Shown here: one piece after another, positions 8,436-19,282 of the stretch
Layout of the letters: each line of letters starts with the position of its first letter
Position numbering within the stretch: the first letter of the stretch is position 1
NCBI GenBank assembly: GCA_947599925.1
Contig: CANQFT010000013.1
Span: forward strand, 1-52,008
DNA length: 52,008 bases
Direction: 5' to 3'
Origin: an uncultured Oscillospiraceae bacterium
GTDB lineage: Bacteria > Bacillota > Clostridia > Oscillospirales > Oscillospiraceae
Translations under genes and position numbers: made by a program
The notes under the pieces: model-generated
The model's database searches: none
The model's input: the letters and a program-made list of their open reading frames with translations, nothing else
What the model was told of the DNA's origin: nothing

Positions 8436-9605
8436 TCAGCCCTCCCGTCCGCTCTGGCCGCCGGACTGTCCACGGCGGCGGCGGTGGTTGTGGCCGCGGC
8501 TCTGGCCGGAGGGCTGGCCCTTGGTCCCCTCGGCCTTGGGCTGGCTCTGGCCGCCCGGATGCCCGTTCCTCCGGCGGGCGGGCCCCGCGTGGCTGGGCTT
8601 GCGGGTCGGGGTGCGCCGGGGCTGGTCGGCCAACAGCGCCTCCAGCTTCTCCGCGAGACTGCTCCTGGGCTCGGCGGAGAGCCGCCGCTCCTCCTCCGGC
8701 GGGATATACCGCAGTTTTTCCAGCTCCTCCTTGGGCGGGGCCACGTAGTCCTCCGGCCGCTTGCCCTTGCCGGAGCGGATGATCCGGATCTCCTGGTTGT
8801 AGTAGGTCTTGGGCTGTTCGTCGCCGTTTTCGATGCGGACCTTCACCTTTTCCCGCAGGTAGTTCACGTCGCTGACCGTGCCGGGGCCGTCGGGGGTCTC
8901 CACAAAGGACTCCTTCTTGGGACAGCGCTTCACCGCGTCCTCATAGGCCCCTTGCTCATACTTGAGACAGCACATCAACCGGCCGCAGGCGCCGGAGATC
9001 TTGGTGGGGTTCAAAGACAAGTTCTGGGTCTTGGCCATCTTGATGGACACGGGCTGGAACTTGTCCAGAAACCGGCAGCAGCAGTAGGGCTGGCCGCAGA
9101 TGCCCAGACCGCCCAGCATCTTGGTCTCGTCCCGGACGCCGATCTGCCGCAGTTCGATGCGGGCGTGGAAGGTGGAGGCCAGTTCCTTCACCAGTTCCCG
9201 GAAATCCACGCGGTTCTCGGCGGTGAAGTAGAACAGGATCTTGCCTCCGTCGGAGTTGATGTCGGCCCGGACCACGCTCATCTCCAACCCCCGCTGGGCC
9301 ACCAGCTCCTTGCACTTGGCCAGAGCCTGGCGCTCCCGCTTCCGCTCCTCCTCGGTCTTGACCCGCTCCCTGGGCGGTTCCGGCTTGGGCTTGTCCGCGT
9401 CGGTGGCCAGACGCAGCACAGGCCGCAGGGGAGACAGCAGCGCGGTCTCGTCCACCGGGTGGTTGCCCTGGGTACACACGGCGTACTCCGGCCCCTTGGG
9501 GGTGGAAACGATCACGCCCTGCCCCTGGGCGATCTCCAGCTCGCCGGGGTTGAAGGAATACTCCTTGCCGCCGGGCTTGAACCGGGCATTGATCACAGTG
9601 GTCAT
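8436..9605 (-). CDS. ricT: PSP1-domain protein RicT (YaaT)
   Basis: A 389-residue PSP1/YaaT protein. In Bacillus, RicT forms the Y-complex with RicA and RicF, carries iron-sulfur clusters, and promotes mRNA processing through RNase Y as well as sporulation, competence and biofilm development. The cysteine clusters are clear: CGQPYCCCRF followed by CGRLMCCLKYE about 40 residues later. The last 60 or so residues form a basic, Arg/Gly-rich, low-complexity tail. ATG at 9605 is chosen because GAGGTG lies 7 nt upstream; an upstream in-frame ATG at 9626 has no such site. It follows holB as in the Bacillus yaaQ-holB-yaaT order. Confidence 0.93.
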   Translation of the reverse strand: MTTVINARFKPGGKEYSFNPGELEIAQGQGVIVSTPKGPEYAVCTQGNHPVDETALLSPLRPVLRLATDADKPKPEPPRERVKTEEERKRERQALAKCKELVAQRGLEMSVVRADINSDGGKILFYFTAENRVDFRELVKELASTFHARIELRQIGVRDETKMLGGLGICGQPYCCCRFLDKFQPVSIKMAKTQNLSLNPTKISGACGRLMCCLKYEQGAYEDAVKRCPKKESFVETPDGPGTVSDVNYLREKVKVRIENGDEQPKTYYNQEIRIIRSGKGKRPEDYVAPPKEELEKLRYIPPEEERRLSAEPRSSLAEKLEALLADQPRRTPTRKPSHAGPARRRNGHPGGQSQPKAEGTKGQPSGQSRGHNHRRRRGQSGGQSGREG

Positions 9606-9657
9606 GGAAATACACCTCTTTTGCAAAAAACCTCCCCAGGTCCCGGCGGGACTGCGC

Positions 9658-10437
9658 TCAGTCCTGACCGGCGGCCTGGGCCCACAGTTTGCCCCACAGC
9701 ACGCCCATATTTCCGCTGGGGGCGGCGGCCAGCAACTCCTCCAAACACAGCGCCAGGGCCACGGCCTTGGGGGTGGTCCTGGGCGTGCGGTAGGTCAAAA
9801 GGGCCCGGCGGGTCTCCTCCCACAAGAGGATCACCTCTTCCCGCTTGGCCTTCTCCCAGGCCACGCACCAGGCCACGCGCCGCCAGGCGTCCTCCCCCAG
9901 CAGCAGTCCCGCCAGCTCTCCCGCCTTCCGCTCCAGCTCCGGGTCCGTCTGGCCCCAGGCGGCCACGCTGAACCGCTCGCACCGGGAGCGGATGGTGGGC
10001 AGCAGCGCCGCGGCGTTGGACGACAACAGCACGAACACCGCGTACTCCGGCCCCTCTTCCAGAACCTTCAAAAAGGCGTTCTGGGCCTCGTCGTTCATCT
10101 GCCACGCCCGGCGGATCACATAGACCTTCCTGGGCGCCTCGTTGGGCCGGACGTAGGCCTCGGCCCGGAGCTTCCGCACCTGCTCCACGGTGATCTGGGT
10201 CTTGTCGGCGGGCTTTTCCACCACCTGCAAGTCGGGGTGGACCCCCTTTTCCACCTTCCGGCAGGACCTGCACGTCCCGCAGGGCGGCTCCGGCGCCCGG
10301 CACAGACAGGCCGCCGCCAGCGCCTGGGCGGTCCGCTCCAGAGCCGGGTCGTCCCCGCCGGTGAGGAGGTAGGCGCTGACCAGTTGGCCCTGCCGGACCT
10401 TGGCCTCCAGCGCCGGAGGCAGTGTGAGACCGCTCAT
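9658..10437 (-). CDS. holB: DNA polymerase III delta' subunit
   Basis: A 259-residue clamp-loader delta' subunit, a non-hydrolysing AAA+ partner that helps load the DnaN clamp. The P-loop region has lost the GxxGxGK pattern (LLTGGDDPALE), as expected for delta'. A zinc-type cysteine cluster follows (CRAPEPPCGTCRSC), and sensor-type residues appear in QNAFLKVLEEGP. The start overlaps the darA stop by 4 bases (ATGA), and ricT follows after 52 nt. At 259 residues it is shorter than many delta' proteins, mainly at the C-terminal collar domain. Confidence 0.9.
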   Translation of the reverse strand: MSGLTLPPALEAKVRQGQLVSAYLLTGGDDPALERTAQALAAACLCRAPEPPCGTCRSCRKVEKGVHPDLQVVEKPADKTQITVEQVRKLRAEAYVRPNEAPRKVYVIRRAWQMNDEAQNAFLKVLEEGPEYAVFVLLSSNAAALLPTIRSRCERFSVAAWGQTDPELERKAGELAGLLLGEDAWRRVAWCVAWEKAKREEVILLWEETRRALLTYRTPRTTPKAVALALCLEELLAAAPSGNMGVLWGKLWAQAAGQD

Positions 10438-10757
10438 ACCCGCTCGAAGCGCTCGATGTCCACCACGAAGATGGTGGCCCCGCCCACCGTGACCTCCACC
10501 GGGGCGGTGGGGTAGTAGTCATAGCCGAGGCCCAGTCCCGCGGGCACGGTCTGTTGCCGGGCGTGGGCCTCCGCCTTGATGACCTCCACCGCGTCCTGGA
10601 CCCGCTCTTCGTCCACGCCCACCAGCACCGTCCCGTTCTCGGCGCGGAGAAAACCCCCGGTGGTGGCCAGGCGCGTGGAGCCAAAGCCCGCCCGTGTCAA
10701 GGCGCGGGTGACAGGTCCGGCGTCGTCACGGCTGACGATGGCGATGATCAGCTTCAT
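10434..10757 (-). CDS. darA: Cyclic-di-AMP receptor DarA (PstA/YaaQ)
   Basis: A 107-residue PII-like protein. Family members bind cyclic-di-AMP as trimers; the downstream target is not settled. Matching features are the MKLIIAIVSRDDA start, the LATTGGFLRAENGTVLVGV segment, and a C-terminal strand ending in VDIERFERV. It overlaps the preceding decarboxylase and the following holB by 4 bases each, a tight translational cassette. Gene order decarboxylase-darA-holB-ricT equals Bacillus yaaO-(tmk)-yaaQ-(yaaR)-holB-yaaT with tmk and yaaR missing. Confidence 0.93.
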   Translation of the reverse strand: MKLIIAIVSRDDAGPVTRALTRAGFGSTRLATTGGFLRAENGTVLVGVDEERVQDAVEVIKAEAHARQQTVPAGLGLGYDYYPTAPVEVTVGGATIFVVDIERFERV

Positions 10758-12106
10758 CCTCTCTCTCCCTCCCCCACGGGGTCCACATAGACTTCCTCAT
10801 CTACATTATAGCCCACTTCCCGCAAATAGGCCAGACTTTTTTTCGCGATCCGCTCTCCCGCCGCGATCACGGGCACCCCCGGCGGATAGGGCGCCACCTG
10901 TTGGAGACAGGTCCTGCCCGCGCTGTGGGCCAAAACCGCCCGCTCCCTGGGCCTGGTCAACGCCTGGGCCGGGGTCAGGACCATCTCCGGCTCGCCGGGC
11001 AGAGGCGGCGGCGCCATGGGCCGGTCAAAGACGCCGGGCCACATCTGGGGCAGCTGCCGGAGCCCCTGGACCAGCCGCTCCACATCCCGCTCTGTGTTGG
11101 AGCCGCTGAGCAAAAAGACCACGTGGTCCCTGTCGGCCATCTCCGGGAACACCCCTCGACCCTCCAGCCACCCCTTCACCTGGCGGCCGTCGGCGGCCCC
11201 GGCGTTCACCGCCAGGGTGAACCGCAGCGGGTCCAGCTCTCCGCCCCTTGGAACGTCCAGATGGGGAAAGGCCTCCCCCAGCGCCCCGCAGGTCCGGGCG
11301 GCCCAGTTCAGCTCGTCCCGCCCCCGTTGGCTCTCCAACCGGGCCCTGGCGTAGTCCAGGGACGCCAGAATGGGGAAGGAGGGGGAGGACGTGCCGCACA
11401 CCGAGGCGGCCCAGCGCAGGTCCCCAGGGTCAAAAGCCCCGCCGGAAAAGAGCAGCGCGCCCTGCCCATAGGCCGCCACGGTCTTGTGGGCCGAGGTCAC
11501 CACCAGGTCCGCCCCCTCCCAGGGCCGGCGGCCCAAAAAAGGCAGGTGGGCCCCGTGGGCCCCGTCCACCACCAGCCGGGCCCCGTGGCGGTGGACAATT
11601 TGGGCGATGGCAGGCACATCAGACAACACGCCGTAATATGTCGGCGATGTAATACAGACCGTTTTCAATTCTTCATCCCGCGCCAGGGCCTCCTCCACCG
11701 CGCCGGGCGCCAGGGGCTCGTACTGCTGGCGGCAGAGGTAGCTGGGCCGCAGGTCAAAGAGCCCCAGGGCGTGGTAGACACTGCGGTGACAGCCGCGGTC
11801 CACCAGGACCCTCCGGCCGCCCTGGGTACACAACAGCAGGGCGGCGTGGAGCCCCTGGGTGGAGCCCCCGGTCAAAAACTGACAGCAGTCAAAGCGCCAC
11901 GCCTGGGCCCAGAGGCGCTGGGCCTGGTCGATGGCGTCCCCTCCGGCGTACAGGTCCCCGGTGTCCGGCAGCTCGGTGACGTCCAGCGCCGCCACGCCGG
12001 CCATGCCCTCAAACTCCTCCATCCGCCCCTTGTGGCCGGGCATATGGAAGGGGGCGGGGTTTTGGCGGATGTGTTCCAGCAGGGCGTCGATCAGCGGTGT
12101 GTTCAC
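10754..12106 (-). CDS. Orn/Lys/Arg decarboxylase family, YaaO-like
   Basis: A 450-residue fold-type I PLP enzyme. The cofactor lysine is in SAHKTVAAYGQGALL and the PLP-ring aspartate in VVDGAHGAH. Conserved N-terminal features are FHMPGHKG and a GGSTQG phosphate-binding turn. Family members decarboxylate arginine, lysine or ornithine to make polyamine precursors; which substrate is used here cannot be told. GTG start at 12106 with AGAGGAGG 9 nt upstream; the extension to 12181 would run through the jag terminator. It heads the darA-holB-ricT operon, as yaaO does in Bacillus. Confidence 0.88.
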   Translation of the reverse strand: MNTPLIDALLEHIRQNPAPFHMPGHKGRMEEFEGMAGVAALDVTELPDTGDLYAGGDAIDQAQRLWAQAWRFDCCQFLTGGSTQGLHAALLLCTQGGRRVLVDRGCHRSVYHALGLFDLRPSYLCRQQYEPLAPGAVEEALARDEELKTVCITSPTYYGVLSDVPAIAQIVHRHGARLVVDGAHGAHLPFLGRRPWEGADLVVTSAHKTVAAYGQGALLFSGGAFDPGDLRWAASVCGTSSPSFPILASLDYARARLESQRGRDELNWAARTCGALGEAFPHLDVPRGGELDPLRFTLAVNAGAADGRQVKGWLEGRGVFPEMADRDHVVFLLSGSNTERDVERLVQGLRQLPQMWPGVFDRPMAPPPLPGEPEMVLTPAQALTRPRERAVLAHSAGRTCLQQVAPYPPGVPVIAAGERIAKKSLAYLREVGYNVDEEVYVDPVGEGERG

Positions 12107-12164
12107 AGGGCGCAGCCTCCTCTCTCCGCGGACGGGACCGCCCCAGGGCGGCGCGTATAAAAAG

Positions 12165-12194
12165 CCAGGGCCAGGGGACAAGTCCCGGCCCTGG
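12165..12194 (-). terminator. Terminator after jag
   Basis: A GC-rich stem of about 13 bp with one bulged base, followed on the minus strand by CTTTTT. It lies 14 bases past the jag stop and separates the rpmH-jag operon from the decarboxylase operon. Confidence 0.8.
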
Positions 12195-12208
12195 TGGGTG
12201 CGGTTCCC

Positions 12209-13009
12209 TTATTCCTCCTGTCCCCAGCCGTCGGCCTCGTCGGCCTCGTAGCAGATCACCGTGCGGCGGTTGGGGTCGGTGCCCACGGAGTGGGTGGAGA
12301 TGTGGGGGTAGCCCTGAAGCGCGGTGTGGACCACATGGCGCTCGTAGGCGTTCATGGGCTCCAGGGTGATGGAGCGCTGGAGGCGGATGGCCTTTTCCGC
12401 CTGGCGGCGGGCCAGGTTGGCCAGGGACTCCTCCCGCCGGGCCCGGTAGCCCTCCGCGTCCAGATGGACCCGGATCCGCTCTTTCCGGCCCCGGTTGACG
12501 GCGTAGCCGGTGAGCTGCTGGATGGCGTCCAGGGTGTCTCCCCGGCGGCCGATGATGCGGCCCAGGTCCTCCCCCTCCAACCGCACCTCGTAACTGCCCC
12601 GCTGGGACAGCTCCACGGTGACGGCGCAGGCCATGTCCATGTGCTCCATGAGCCCGGTGAGGAAGGCGACGATGGCCTGGGACGCCTCGTCGTCCACCGG
12701 CTGGGTGGGCTCCGGCTCCAGGATGGGCTTGGGCTCCGGCTTCTCCGGCGCGGCGGGCGTCTCATAGACCACCCGCTCCCGCGGCTGGGGCGCGGGGACG
12801 CTCTGGGCGGCGGGCGCCTCCGGCTCCTCGTCGGGCCCCTCGTAGGACACCCGGACCCTGGCGGGGGTGGAGCCGATGCCCAAAAAGCCGGCCTTGGCCC
12901 GGTCCAGGATCTCCACGGACACATCGTCCCGGTCCAGGCCCAGCTGGTCCAGCGCGGCCTGAATGGCCGCCTGCTCGGTCTTGCCGGTGGCTTCCAGATA
13001 TTTTGTCAT
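12209..13009 (-). CDS. jag: Jag/KhpB RNA-binding protein
   Basis: A 266-residue protein with three parts: an N-terminal Jag-N domain (residues 1-55, ending in AGFLGIGS), an acidic Pro/Glu-rich linker of about 70 residues, then a KH domain (GRIIGRRGDTLDAIQ) and an R3H domain (ITLEPMNAYERHVVH). KhpB/Jag proteins bind RNA with KhpA and affect cell elongation and division in Gram-positives. ATG with GGAGGG upstream, 14 nt after the yidC stop, the standard yidC-jag pairing. Confidence 0.95.
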   Translation of the reverse strand: MTKYLEATGKTEQAAIQAALDQLGLDRDDVSVEILDRAKAGFLGIGSTPARVRVSYEGPDEEPEAPAAQSVPAPQPRERVVYETPAAPEKPEPKPILEPEPTQPVDDEASQAIVAFLTGLMEHMDMACAVTVELSQRGSYEVRLEGEDLGRIIGRRGDTLDAIQQLTGYAVNRGRKERIRVHLDAEGYRARREESLANLARRQAEKAIRLQRSITLEPMNAYERHVVHTALQGYPHISTHSVGTDPNRRTVICYEADEADGWGQEE

Positions 13010-13023
13010 GGGGATCTCCCTCC

Positions 13024-14469
13024 TTATGTTTCCTCCGTGTCGCCGTGTTCGGCGTCGTCGGTCCCGCCGTCCTCCTCGATGGCCGCGGCCAGGGCTTCCG
13101 CCTCGGCCTCCGCCTGGGCCATCGCCTCTTGCTCTCTGCTCTGGTCCAGCTGGCCGATGGACTGCTCCAGCTCCTGGACGCTCTGCCCGGCGAACTGCTC
13201 CATCTCCGCGGCGACTTGGGCGGTCACTTCCGCCTCCATCTGGGCCTCGGCCCGCTTCTCGTCCTTGGCGGCCCTGGCCTGTTCCACGGCGTCCTCGTCG
13301 ATGGGGTGGTCGGGGTCCCGGTAGGGGGTCACGCCGCCGTAGCGGTCCGGGTCATAGGCCCGGCCTCTGGCGTAGGCCCGGATGCCCACGCGGGACGCGG
13401 TCACGTCCACGCCGACGCTCTTTTCCTTGTCCTTCTTCTTGCCCTTCTGCTTCTTCTCCTCGGCCCGGCGGGCCCGCTCCGCGGCCAGGGCCGCCTTGCG
13501 GCGCTTCTCCTCTTCCTTGTCCAGAATGGCCTGCCGCCGGGCGTTCTCGGCGGCCTCCTCATAGTCCCGCTTGAGCAGTTTGGCGGAGATAAACTCCTGG
13601 AGCATGGACAGCAGGGTGTTGACGATCCAGTAGATACAAAGGCCCGCGGGCATGATAAAACCAAACCACAAAGACATCAGCGGCGAGAACACATACAGCA
13701 TAAATCCGCCGCTCTTCTGCTGTTCGGCGTTGGGGTTTGCCATGCGGTTGGTCCGCTGGCTGACCACGCTCATCAGCAAGCTCAGCCCCGCCGACACCCA
13801 GGGCAGCAGGTGGACGCCCAGATTGGACCAGTCGGTCCAGAACTGCAAAATGGGCTGCCGGGACAGGTCCAGGCCCAGGAAGTTGAAGTCGATGGCAAAG
13901 AGGTTCCCCGCCTGTTGGCCCACGGCGGTGAGAATGTCCTGGAGGTTGGCCTCCCCGGCAAACAGGGTCCGGGCCGCGCCCACCATGCTGCTCCGCACAG
14001 CCTCCAGATTCTCCGGCGTCACCATCGCCGCCAGCTGGAGCTGGCCGTAGGCGGCGTTGGCGTTCAGATCAAAGCTGAAAAAGGCCGCCACGGTCTGGAT
14101 GGCCTGGTCGCCCATGCTCATCATGTAGCTCAAGGGCTGGCGGACGATGGAGTAGAGGGGGAGCAAAAACAGCAGGGGCAAAAAGGACCACAGGCAGCCG
14201 CCCATGGGGTTGACGTTCTCCTTGGCGTAGAGCTTTTGCAGCTCCTCTTGCTGTTTTTGCTTGTTGTTGGCGTACTGCTTCTGGATGCGCTGGGCCTTGC
14301 CCTGGATGGCGGACATCTTCACCATGCTCCGCTTGCCCTTCAGGGAGAAGGGGAAGAGGATGATCTTCACCACCAGGGCGAACAGGATCAGCGCCAGGGC
14401 GTAGCTGTTGTTGAACAGATGGCAAAAGGCTGTGATCAGCCAGGAAAAGGGCGTCAGGATCAAACCCAT
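13024..14469 (-). CDS. yidC: Membrane protein insertase YidC
   Basis: A 481-residue YidC/Oxa1/SpoIIIJ insertase that places membrane proteins into the cytoplasmic membrane with or without Sec. Hydrophobic segments are near residues 20-40, 95-115, 210-235 and 255-290, with the family GGCLWSFLPLLF segment in the middle. There is no lipobox cysteine at the N-terminus, unlike Bacillus SpoIIIJ. After the last segment the protein has an unusually long charged tail of about 180 residues, first Lys/Arg-rich (matching ribosome-binding tails) and then Glu/Gln-rich. Long basic tails are known in Gram-positive YidC2-type proteins; the acidic end is less usual. Confidence 0.95.
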   Translation of the reverse strand: MGLILTPFSWLITAFCHLFNNSYALALILFALVVKIILFPFSLKGKRSMVKMSAIQGKAQRIQKQYANNKQKQQEELQKLYAKENVNPMGGCLWSFLPLLFLLPLYSIVRQPLSYMMSMGDQAIQTVAAFFSFDLNANAAYGQLQLAAMVTPENLEAVRSSMVGAARTLFAGEANLQDILTAVGQQAGNLFAIDFNFLGLDLSRQPILQFWTDWSNLGVHLLPWVSAGLSLLMSVVSQRTNRMANPNAEQQKSGGFMLYVFSPLMSLWFGFIMPAGLCIYWIVNTLLSMLQEFISAKLLKRDYEEAAENARRQAILDKEEEKRRKAALAAERARRAEEKKQKGKKKDKEKSVGVDVTASRVGIRAYARGRAYDPDRYGGVTPYRDPDHPIDEDAVEQARAAKDEKRAEAQMEAEVTAQVAAEMEQFAGQSVQELEQSIGQLDQSREQEAMAQAEAEAEALAAAIEEDGGTDDAEHGDTEET

Positions 14470-14574
14470 GGGCCGCGGCCCCCTTTCAATTCAAATCTGG
14501 GACCCGCCGCCGGGCGGATCCGCGAAAACCGGGCTCGCCCGGCCGGACATTTTAGGCGCGGGGCCCAGAAGCGC

Positions 14575-14805
14575 TCAAAGTCTCCTGGGCGGCACCGGAT
14601 CATATTCCACCGTCTCCTGCCGGTGGAATGGGTGGCATTTCAACAGCCGCCGCAGGGCCAGCCAAGTGCCCTTCGCCGCGCCGTGGACCTCGATGGCCTC
14701 CATGGCGTAGGCCGAGCAGGTGGGGATGAACCGGCAGCAGGGCGGCCGGGCAGGGGAGATGTTCCGCCTGTAAAAGCGGATGCACCAGAGCAAGACCCGC
14801 TTCAT
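14575..14805 (-). CDS. yidD: Membrane protein insertion efficiency factor YidD
   Basis: A 76-residue basic protein of the YidD family, thought to assist YidC. The conserved segments [20 protein letters not shown] and [10 protein letters not shown] are seen, including the three cysteines. The ATG at 14805 overlaps the rnpA stop by 4 bases. Order rpmH-rnpA-yidD-yidC-jag is the standard bacterial one. Confidence 0.95.
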   Translation of the reverse strand: MKRVLLWCIRFYRRNISPARPPCCRFIPTCSAYAMEAIEVHGAAKGTWLALRRLLKCHPFHRQETVEYDPVPPRRL

Positions 14806-15137
14806 ACCAGCAGTTCCAGCCGCTTGAGGAGGGACGCCAGGTGCCTGTCCAACAGCGCAAACCGGGCGTCCGCGGCGGCGGCACGGGCCACCACCACCAG
14901 GTCATAGCCCGGCGCGATGGTGGCTTCCCGCAGACGGTAGCTCTCCTTGATGCGGCGGCGGGTGCGGTTGCGGACGTGGGCCTTGCCCACCTTGGTGCCC
15001 ACCGTCAGACCGAGGCGGTTGAAACTCTGGCCGTTTTTCCGGGCGTAGAGCACCAGCGTAGGCGTGGCCGCGCTCTTTCCCTTGCCGTAGGCCCGGCGGA
15101 AGAGGTGGGGCGCCTTGATGGCCACAGTGTGCTGCAC
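14802..15137 (-). CDS. rnpA: Ribonuclease P protein component
   Basis: A 111-residue basic protein subunit of RNase P, which matures the 5' ends of tRNAs. The signature RNR box is present as [12 protein letters not shown], and the N-terminal aromatic/basic motif is [14 protein letters not shown] start at 15137 with AGGAGGGG 6 nt upstream. It lies 76 nt after rpmH. The gap can fold into a GC-rich stem (about 15164-15191) lacking a T-run in the transcription direction, perhaps a processing site. Confidence 0.95.
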   Translation of the reverse strand: MQHTVAIKAPHLFRRAYGKGKSAATPTLVLYARKNGQSFNRLGLTVGTKVGKAHVRNRTRRRIKESYRLREATIAPGYDLVVVARAAAADARFALLDRHLASLLKRLELLV

Positions 15138-15213
15138 AAGAAACCCCTCCTATGCCACATAGGGGCGAGAAGGATACTCCTCCCGCCCCTTTTGTTCCAT
15201 CATTTGCCGGACA

Positions 15214-15348
15214 TTAGTGGGTGAGCCGGGCGCGGCCACGGGCGCGGCGCCGGGCCAGGACCTTGCGGCCATTGGCGGTGGCCATGCGCTTGCGGAAACC
15301 ATGCTCCTTGGAGCGCTGGCGCTTTTTGGGCTGATAGGTACGAACCAT
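15214..15348 (-). CDS. rpmH: Ribosomal protein L34
   Basis: A 44-residue L34, very basic, with the family start [12 protein letters not shown] and the [13 protein letters not shown] end. ATG at 15348 with AGGAGGTG upstream. It is the first gene after the strong promoter at 15443-15471 and leads rnpA-yidD-yidC-jag. In most Firmicutes rpmH is divergent from dnaA across the origin; here it lies downstream of gyrB in the same direction as dnaA. Confidence 0.97.
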   Translation of the reverse strand: MVRTYQPKKRQRSKEHGFRKRMATANGRKVLARRRARGRARLTH

Positions 15349-15386
15349 GGGTGATACACCTCCTAAAATAGTGGCACAAAAACCAC

Positions 15387-15395
15387 CTATCCACA
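15387..15395 (+). promoter_or_regulatory. DnaA box upstream of rpmH
   Basis: CTATCCACA, eight of nine bases of the standard TTATCCACA box. It sits in the leader between the rpmH promoter and gene, the only near-standard box noticed in the window. Confidence 0.45.
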
Positions 15396-15442
15396 ACAGC
15401 TTGTGTCAGCTGCGGGTCGCGATGTTGCCAAAAGGCTAGGAT

Positions 15443-15471
15443 ATTATATAGGACAAGGCCGGGCTTGTCAA
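15443..15471 (-). promoter_or_regulatory. Consensus promoter of the rpmH operon
   Basis: Minus strand: -35 TTGACA (15466-15471), 17-bp spacer, -10 TATAAT (15443-15448). Both hexamers are perfect matches, fitting high ribosomal-protein expression. The leader to rpmH is about 90 nt. Confidence 0.9.
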
Positions 15472-15489
15472 GGGGAAGTTTTCCGCCCC

Positions 15490-17542
<2,053 letters not shown>

Positions 17543-17546
17543 ACCC

Positions 17547-17927
17547 TCACCCCTCTTTGGGGGCCTTCTTCCTCTCGCGGGTGAGCTGGTAGCTCATCTC
17601 CAACAGGAATTTCAGCTTTTCATCGTCGGCCGAGCCGTCCAGGGCCGCGGTGATCCAGTGGGCCTTGTTCATGTGGTAGGCGGGGAAGAACCCCGGCTCC
17701 CGGACCATGGCGTCGATGAGCCTGGGGTCCGCCTTGAGGTTCACCGCCTCCACCGTCCCCTCGCCGGGCAGCCCCAGTTTGTCCCTGGACAGGGTCATGG
17801 CCAGGGCAAACCACTTCCTGTTGGCGCTGTGGCGAAAGACCTGGTGCCCCGGATACTCCAGCCAGGGCCGGTCCGCCTGGGCGGGGTAGGTCTCCAGAAT
17901 ATAGCGTTCCAGTTCCCGTCGGTCCAT
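17547..17927 (-). CDS. YjbR/MmcQ-family protein
   Basis: A 126-residue protein of the YjbR/MmcQ (DUF419) family, a small CyaY-like fold whose biochemical role is not established; some members have been proposed to bind DNA. Typical traits are the KWFALAMTL segment, the VNLKADPRL motif and FFPAYHMNKAHWITAAL near the C-terminus. ATG at 17927 has GAGGAAACCC before it. It sits between remB and gyrB, an unusual spot for this family, and ends just before the gyrB promoter. Confidence 0.85.
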   Translation of the reverse strand: MDRRELERYILETYPAQADRPWLEYPGHQVFRHSANRKWFALAMTLSRDKLGLPGEGTVEAVNLKADPRLIDAMVREPGFFPAYHMNKAHWITAALDGSADDEKLKFLLEMSYQLTRERKKAPKEG

Positions 17928-17935
17928 GGGTTTCC

Positions 17936-18184
17936 TCACTCCCACCGCTCCTCCGCCAGATGCCGGCCCAGGGTGGCCGAGCGCACCGGCGAGAGGTAGT
18001 TGGCCCAGTCGCTGACCACCAGAGAGGCGGGCAGTCCCCGTCCGATGTCGATCAGTTCCCCAGCCTCCTCCGCCCGCTCCAAAAACCCCTGGGTCCGGCG
18101 CGAGGCGGACACGTTGTCCAGATCGAACACGCCGATGATCTCCTCAAAGGGCAGCACCGTGCCGTATCCCAGATGCAGATACAC
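17936..18184 (-). CDS. remB: RemB-like regulator (DUF370, YaaB)
   Basis: An 82-residue DUF370-type protein. In Bacillus, RemA and RemB affect matrix gene expression, and RemA is a ring-forming DNA-binding protein. The N-terminus MYLHLGYGTVLPFEEIIGVF and following DLDNVSAS match this group. The start is GTG at 18184, directly adjacent to the recF stop (TGA then GTG). Position recF-remB-gyrB equals recF-yaaB-gyrB of Bacillus, with an extra YjbR gene inserted. Confidence 0.9.
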   Translation of the reverse strand: MYLHLGYGTVLPFEEIIGVFDLDNVSASRRTQGFLERAEEAGELIDIGRGLPASLVVSDWANYLSPVRSATLGRHLAEERWE

Positions 18185-19282
18185 TCAGCCCACCACCTGT
18201 CCGTCCGCCACGCGGAACCGCGTGGCCCTGGGGAAATCCCCCTCCTCGCAGGCGGTGATGAACACCTGCCCGCCCTGGATCCGCTCCAGCACGAATTCCC
18301 TGCGGTACTGGTCCAGCTCGGAGAGCACGTCGTCCAGCAGCAGCACCGGCCACTGGCCGCTGTCGGCGTAAAAGAGCTCCCGCGCCCCCAACTTCAGGGC
18401 CAGGGCCGCGGTCCTGGCCTGGCCCTGGGAGGCGTACTCCTTGGCGCTCTGGCCGTTGATCCGGATCTCCAGATCGTCCTTGTGGGGCCCGGAGAGGCAC
18501 ATATGGCTCTCCAGTTCCGCCTGCCGGTGGCTCTGCTGGTGGTCCAACAGCTGTTGGAAGATGGCCTTTGCCCCGGCCAGCGGGTCTGTGACGGTGGACA
18601 CCGTCTTATAGTCCAGTTCCAGCCGTTCCCCGCCGCCGGAACACTGGCTGTGGATGGCGGGGGCGTGCTGGGCCAGCTTGCGGACAAAGTGGGCCCGGTA
18701 GTGGATGATCACCGCGCCGGTCTGGGCCATGCGGAGGGAGAAATCGTCCAGGGTGTCCAGCAGGTCGGGGCGCTGGGGATAGTCCTTCAAGATGCGGGTC
18801 TTGTGCTCGTGGAGGCGCTTATACTCCGCCAGGGCCGCGGCGTACCGGACCCGCAGCTGGCAGATGTGCTGGTCCAGGAACCGCCGGCGTTCCGCGGCTC
18901 CGGCCTTGACCAAAAACAGGTCCTCCGGGCAGAAGAGCACCGTGCGGAAGTGCCCAGCCAACTCCCCGGCGGCGTTCAGCCGGACCCCGTTGGCAAACAG
19001 CTGCCGCCGTCCGGCCCGGCCCAGCCTGGCCTCCAGGGTCACGGCCCTCTGCCCGTTCCACACCTGGCCGCTGACAAAGCCGTTGTCCACCCCCAGCATG
19101 ATCAGCTCCCTGTCATACCGGGCCCGGTGGCTCCGGGCGGAGGAGAGGTAGGCGATGGCTTCCAGCAGGTTGGTCTTGCCCTGGGCGTTGGCGCCGTAAA
19201 AGACGTTGACCCCAGGGGAGAACTCCAACTTGGCGTGGAGGTAATTGCGCCAGAATTCCAGTTCCAGCCCGTCGATCCTCAT
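18185..19282 (-). CDS. recF: DNA replication and repair protein RecF
   Basis: A 365-residue SMC-like ATPase that helps load RecA at single-strand gaps. Walker A is [14 protein letters not shown] near residue 30; the C-terminal signature/Walker B region includes [14 protein letters not shown] and [15 protein letters not shown] at 19282 overlaps the stop of yaaA (ATGA). The longer reading toward 19507 is only the out-of-frame shadow of yaaA. Confidence 0.95.
   Translation of the reverse strand: MRIDGLELEFWRNYLHAKLEFSPGVNVFYGANAQGKTNLLEAIAYLSSARSHRARYDRELIMLGVDNGFVSGQVWNGQRAVTLEARLGRAGRRQLFANGVRLNAAGELAGHFRTVLFCPEDLFLVKAGAAERRRFLDQHICQLRVRYAAALAEYKRLHEHKTRILKDYPQRPDLLDTLDDFSLRMAQTGAVIIHYRAHFVRKLAQHAPAIHSQCSGGGERLELDYKTVSTVTDPLAGAKAIFQQLLDHQQSHRQAELESHMCLSGPHKDDLEIRINGQSAKEYASQGQARTAALALKLGARELFYADSGQWPVLLLDDVLSELDQYRREFVLERIQGGQVFITACEEGDFPRATRFRVADGQVVG

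Noticed and set aside
15164-15191. Terminator between rpmH and rnpA
   Set aside because: The stem has its T-run on the wrong side for minus-strand transcription, and rnpA needs to be read through.
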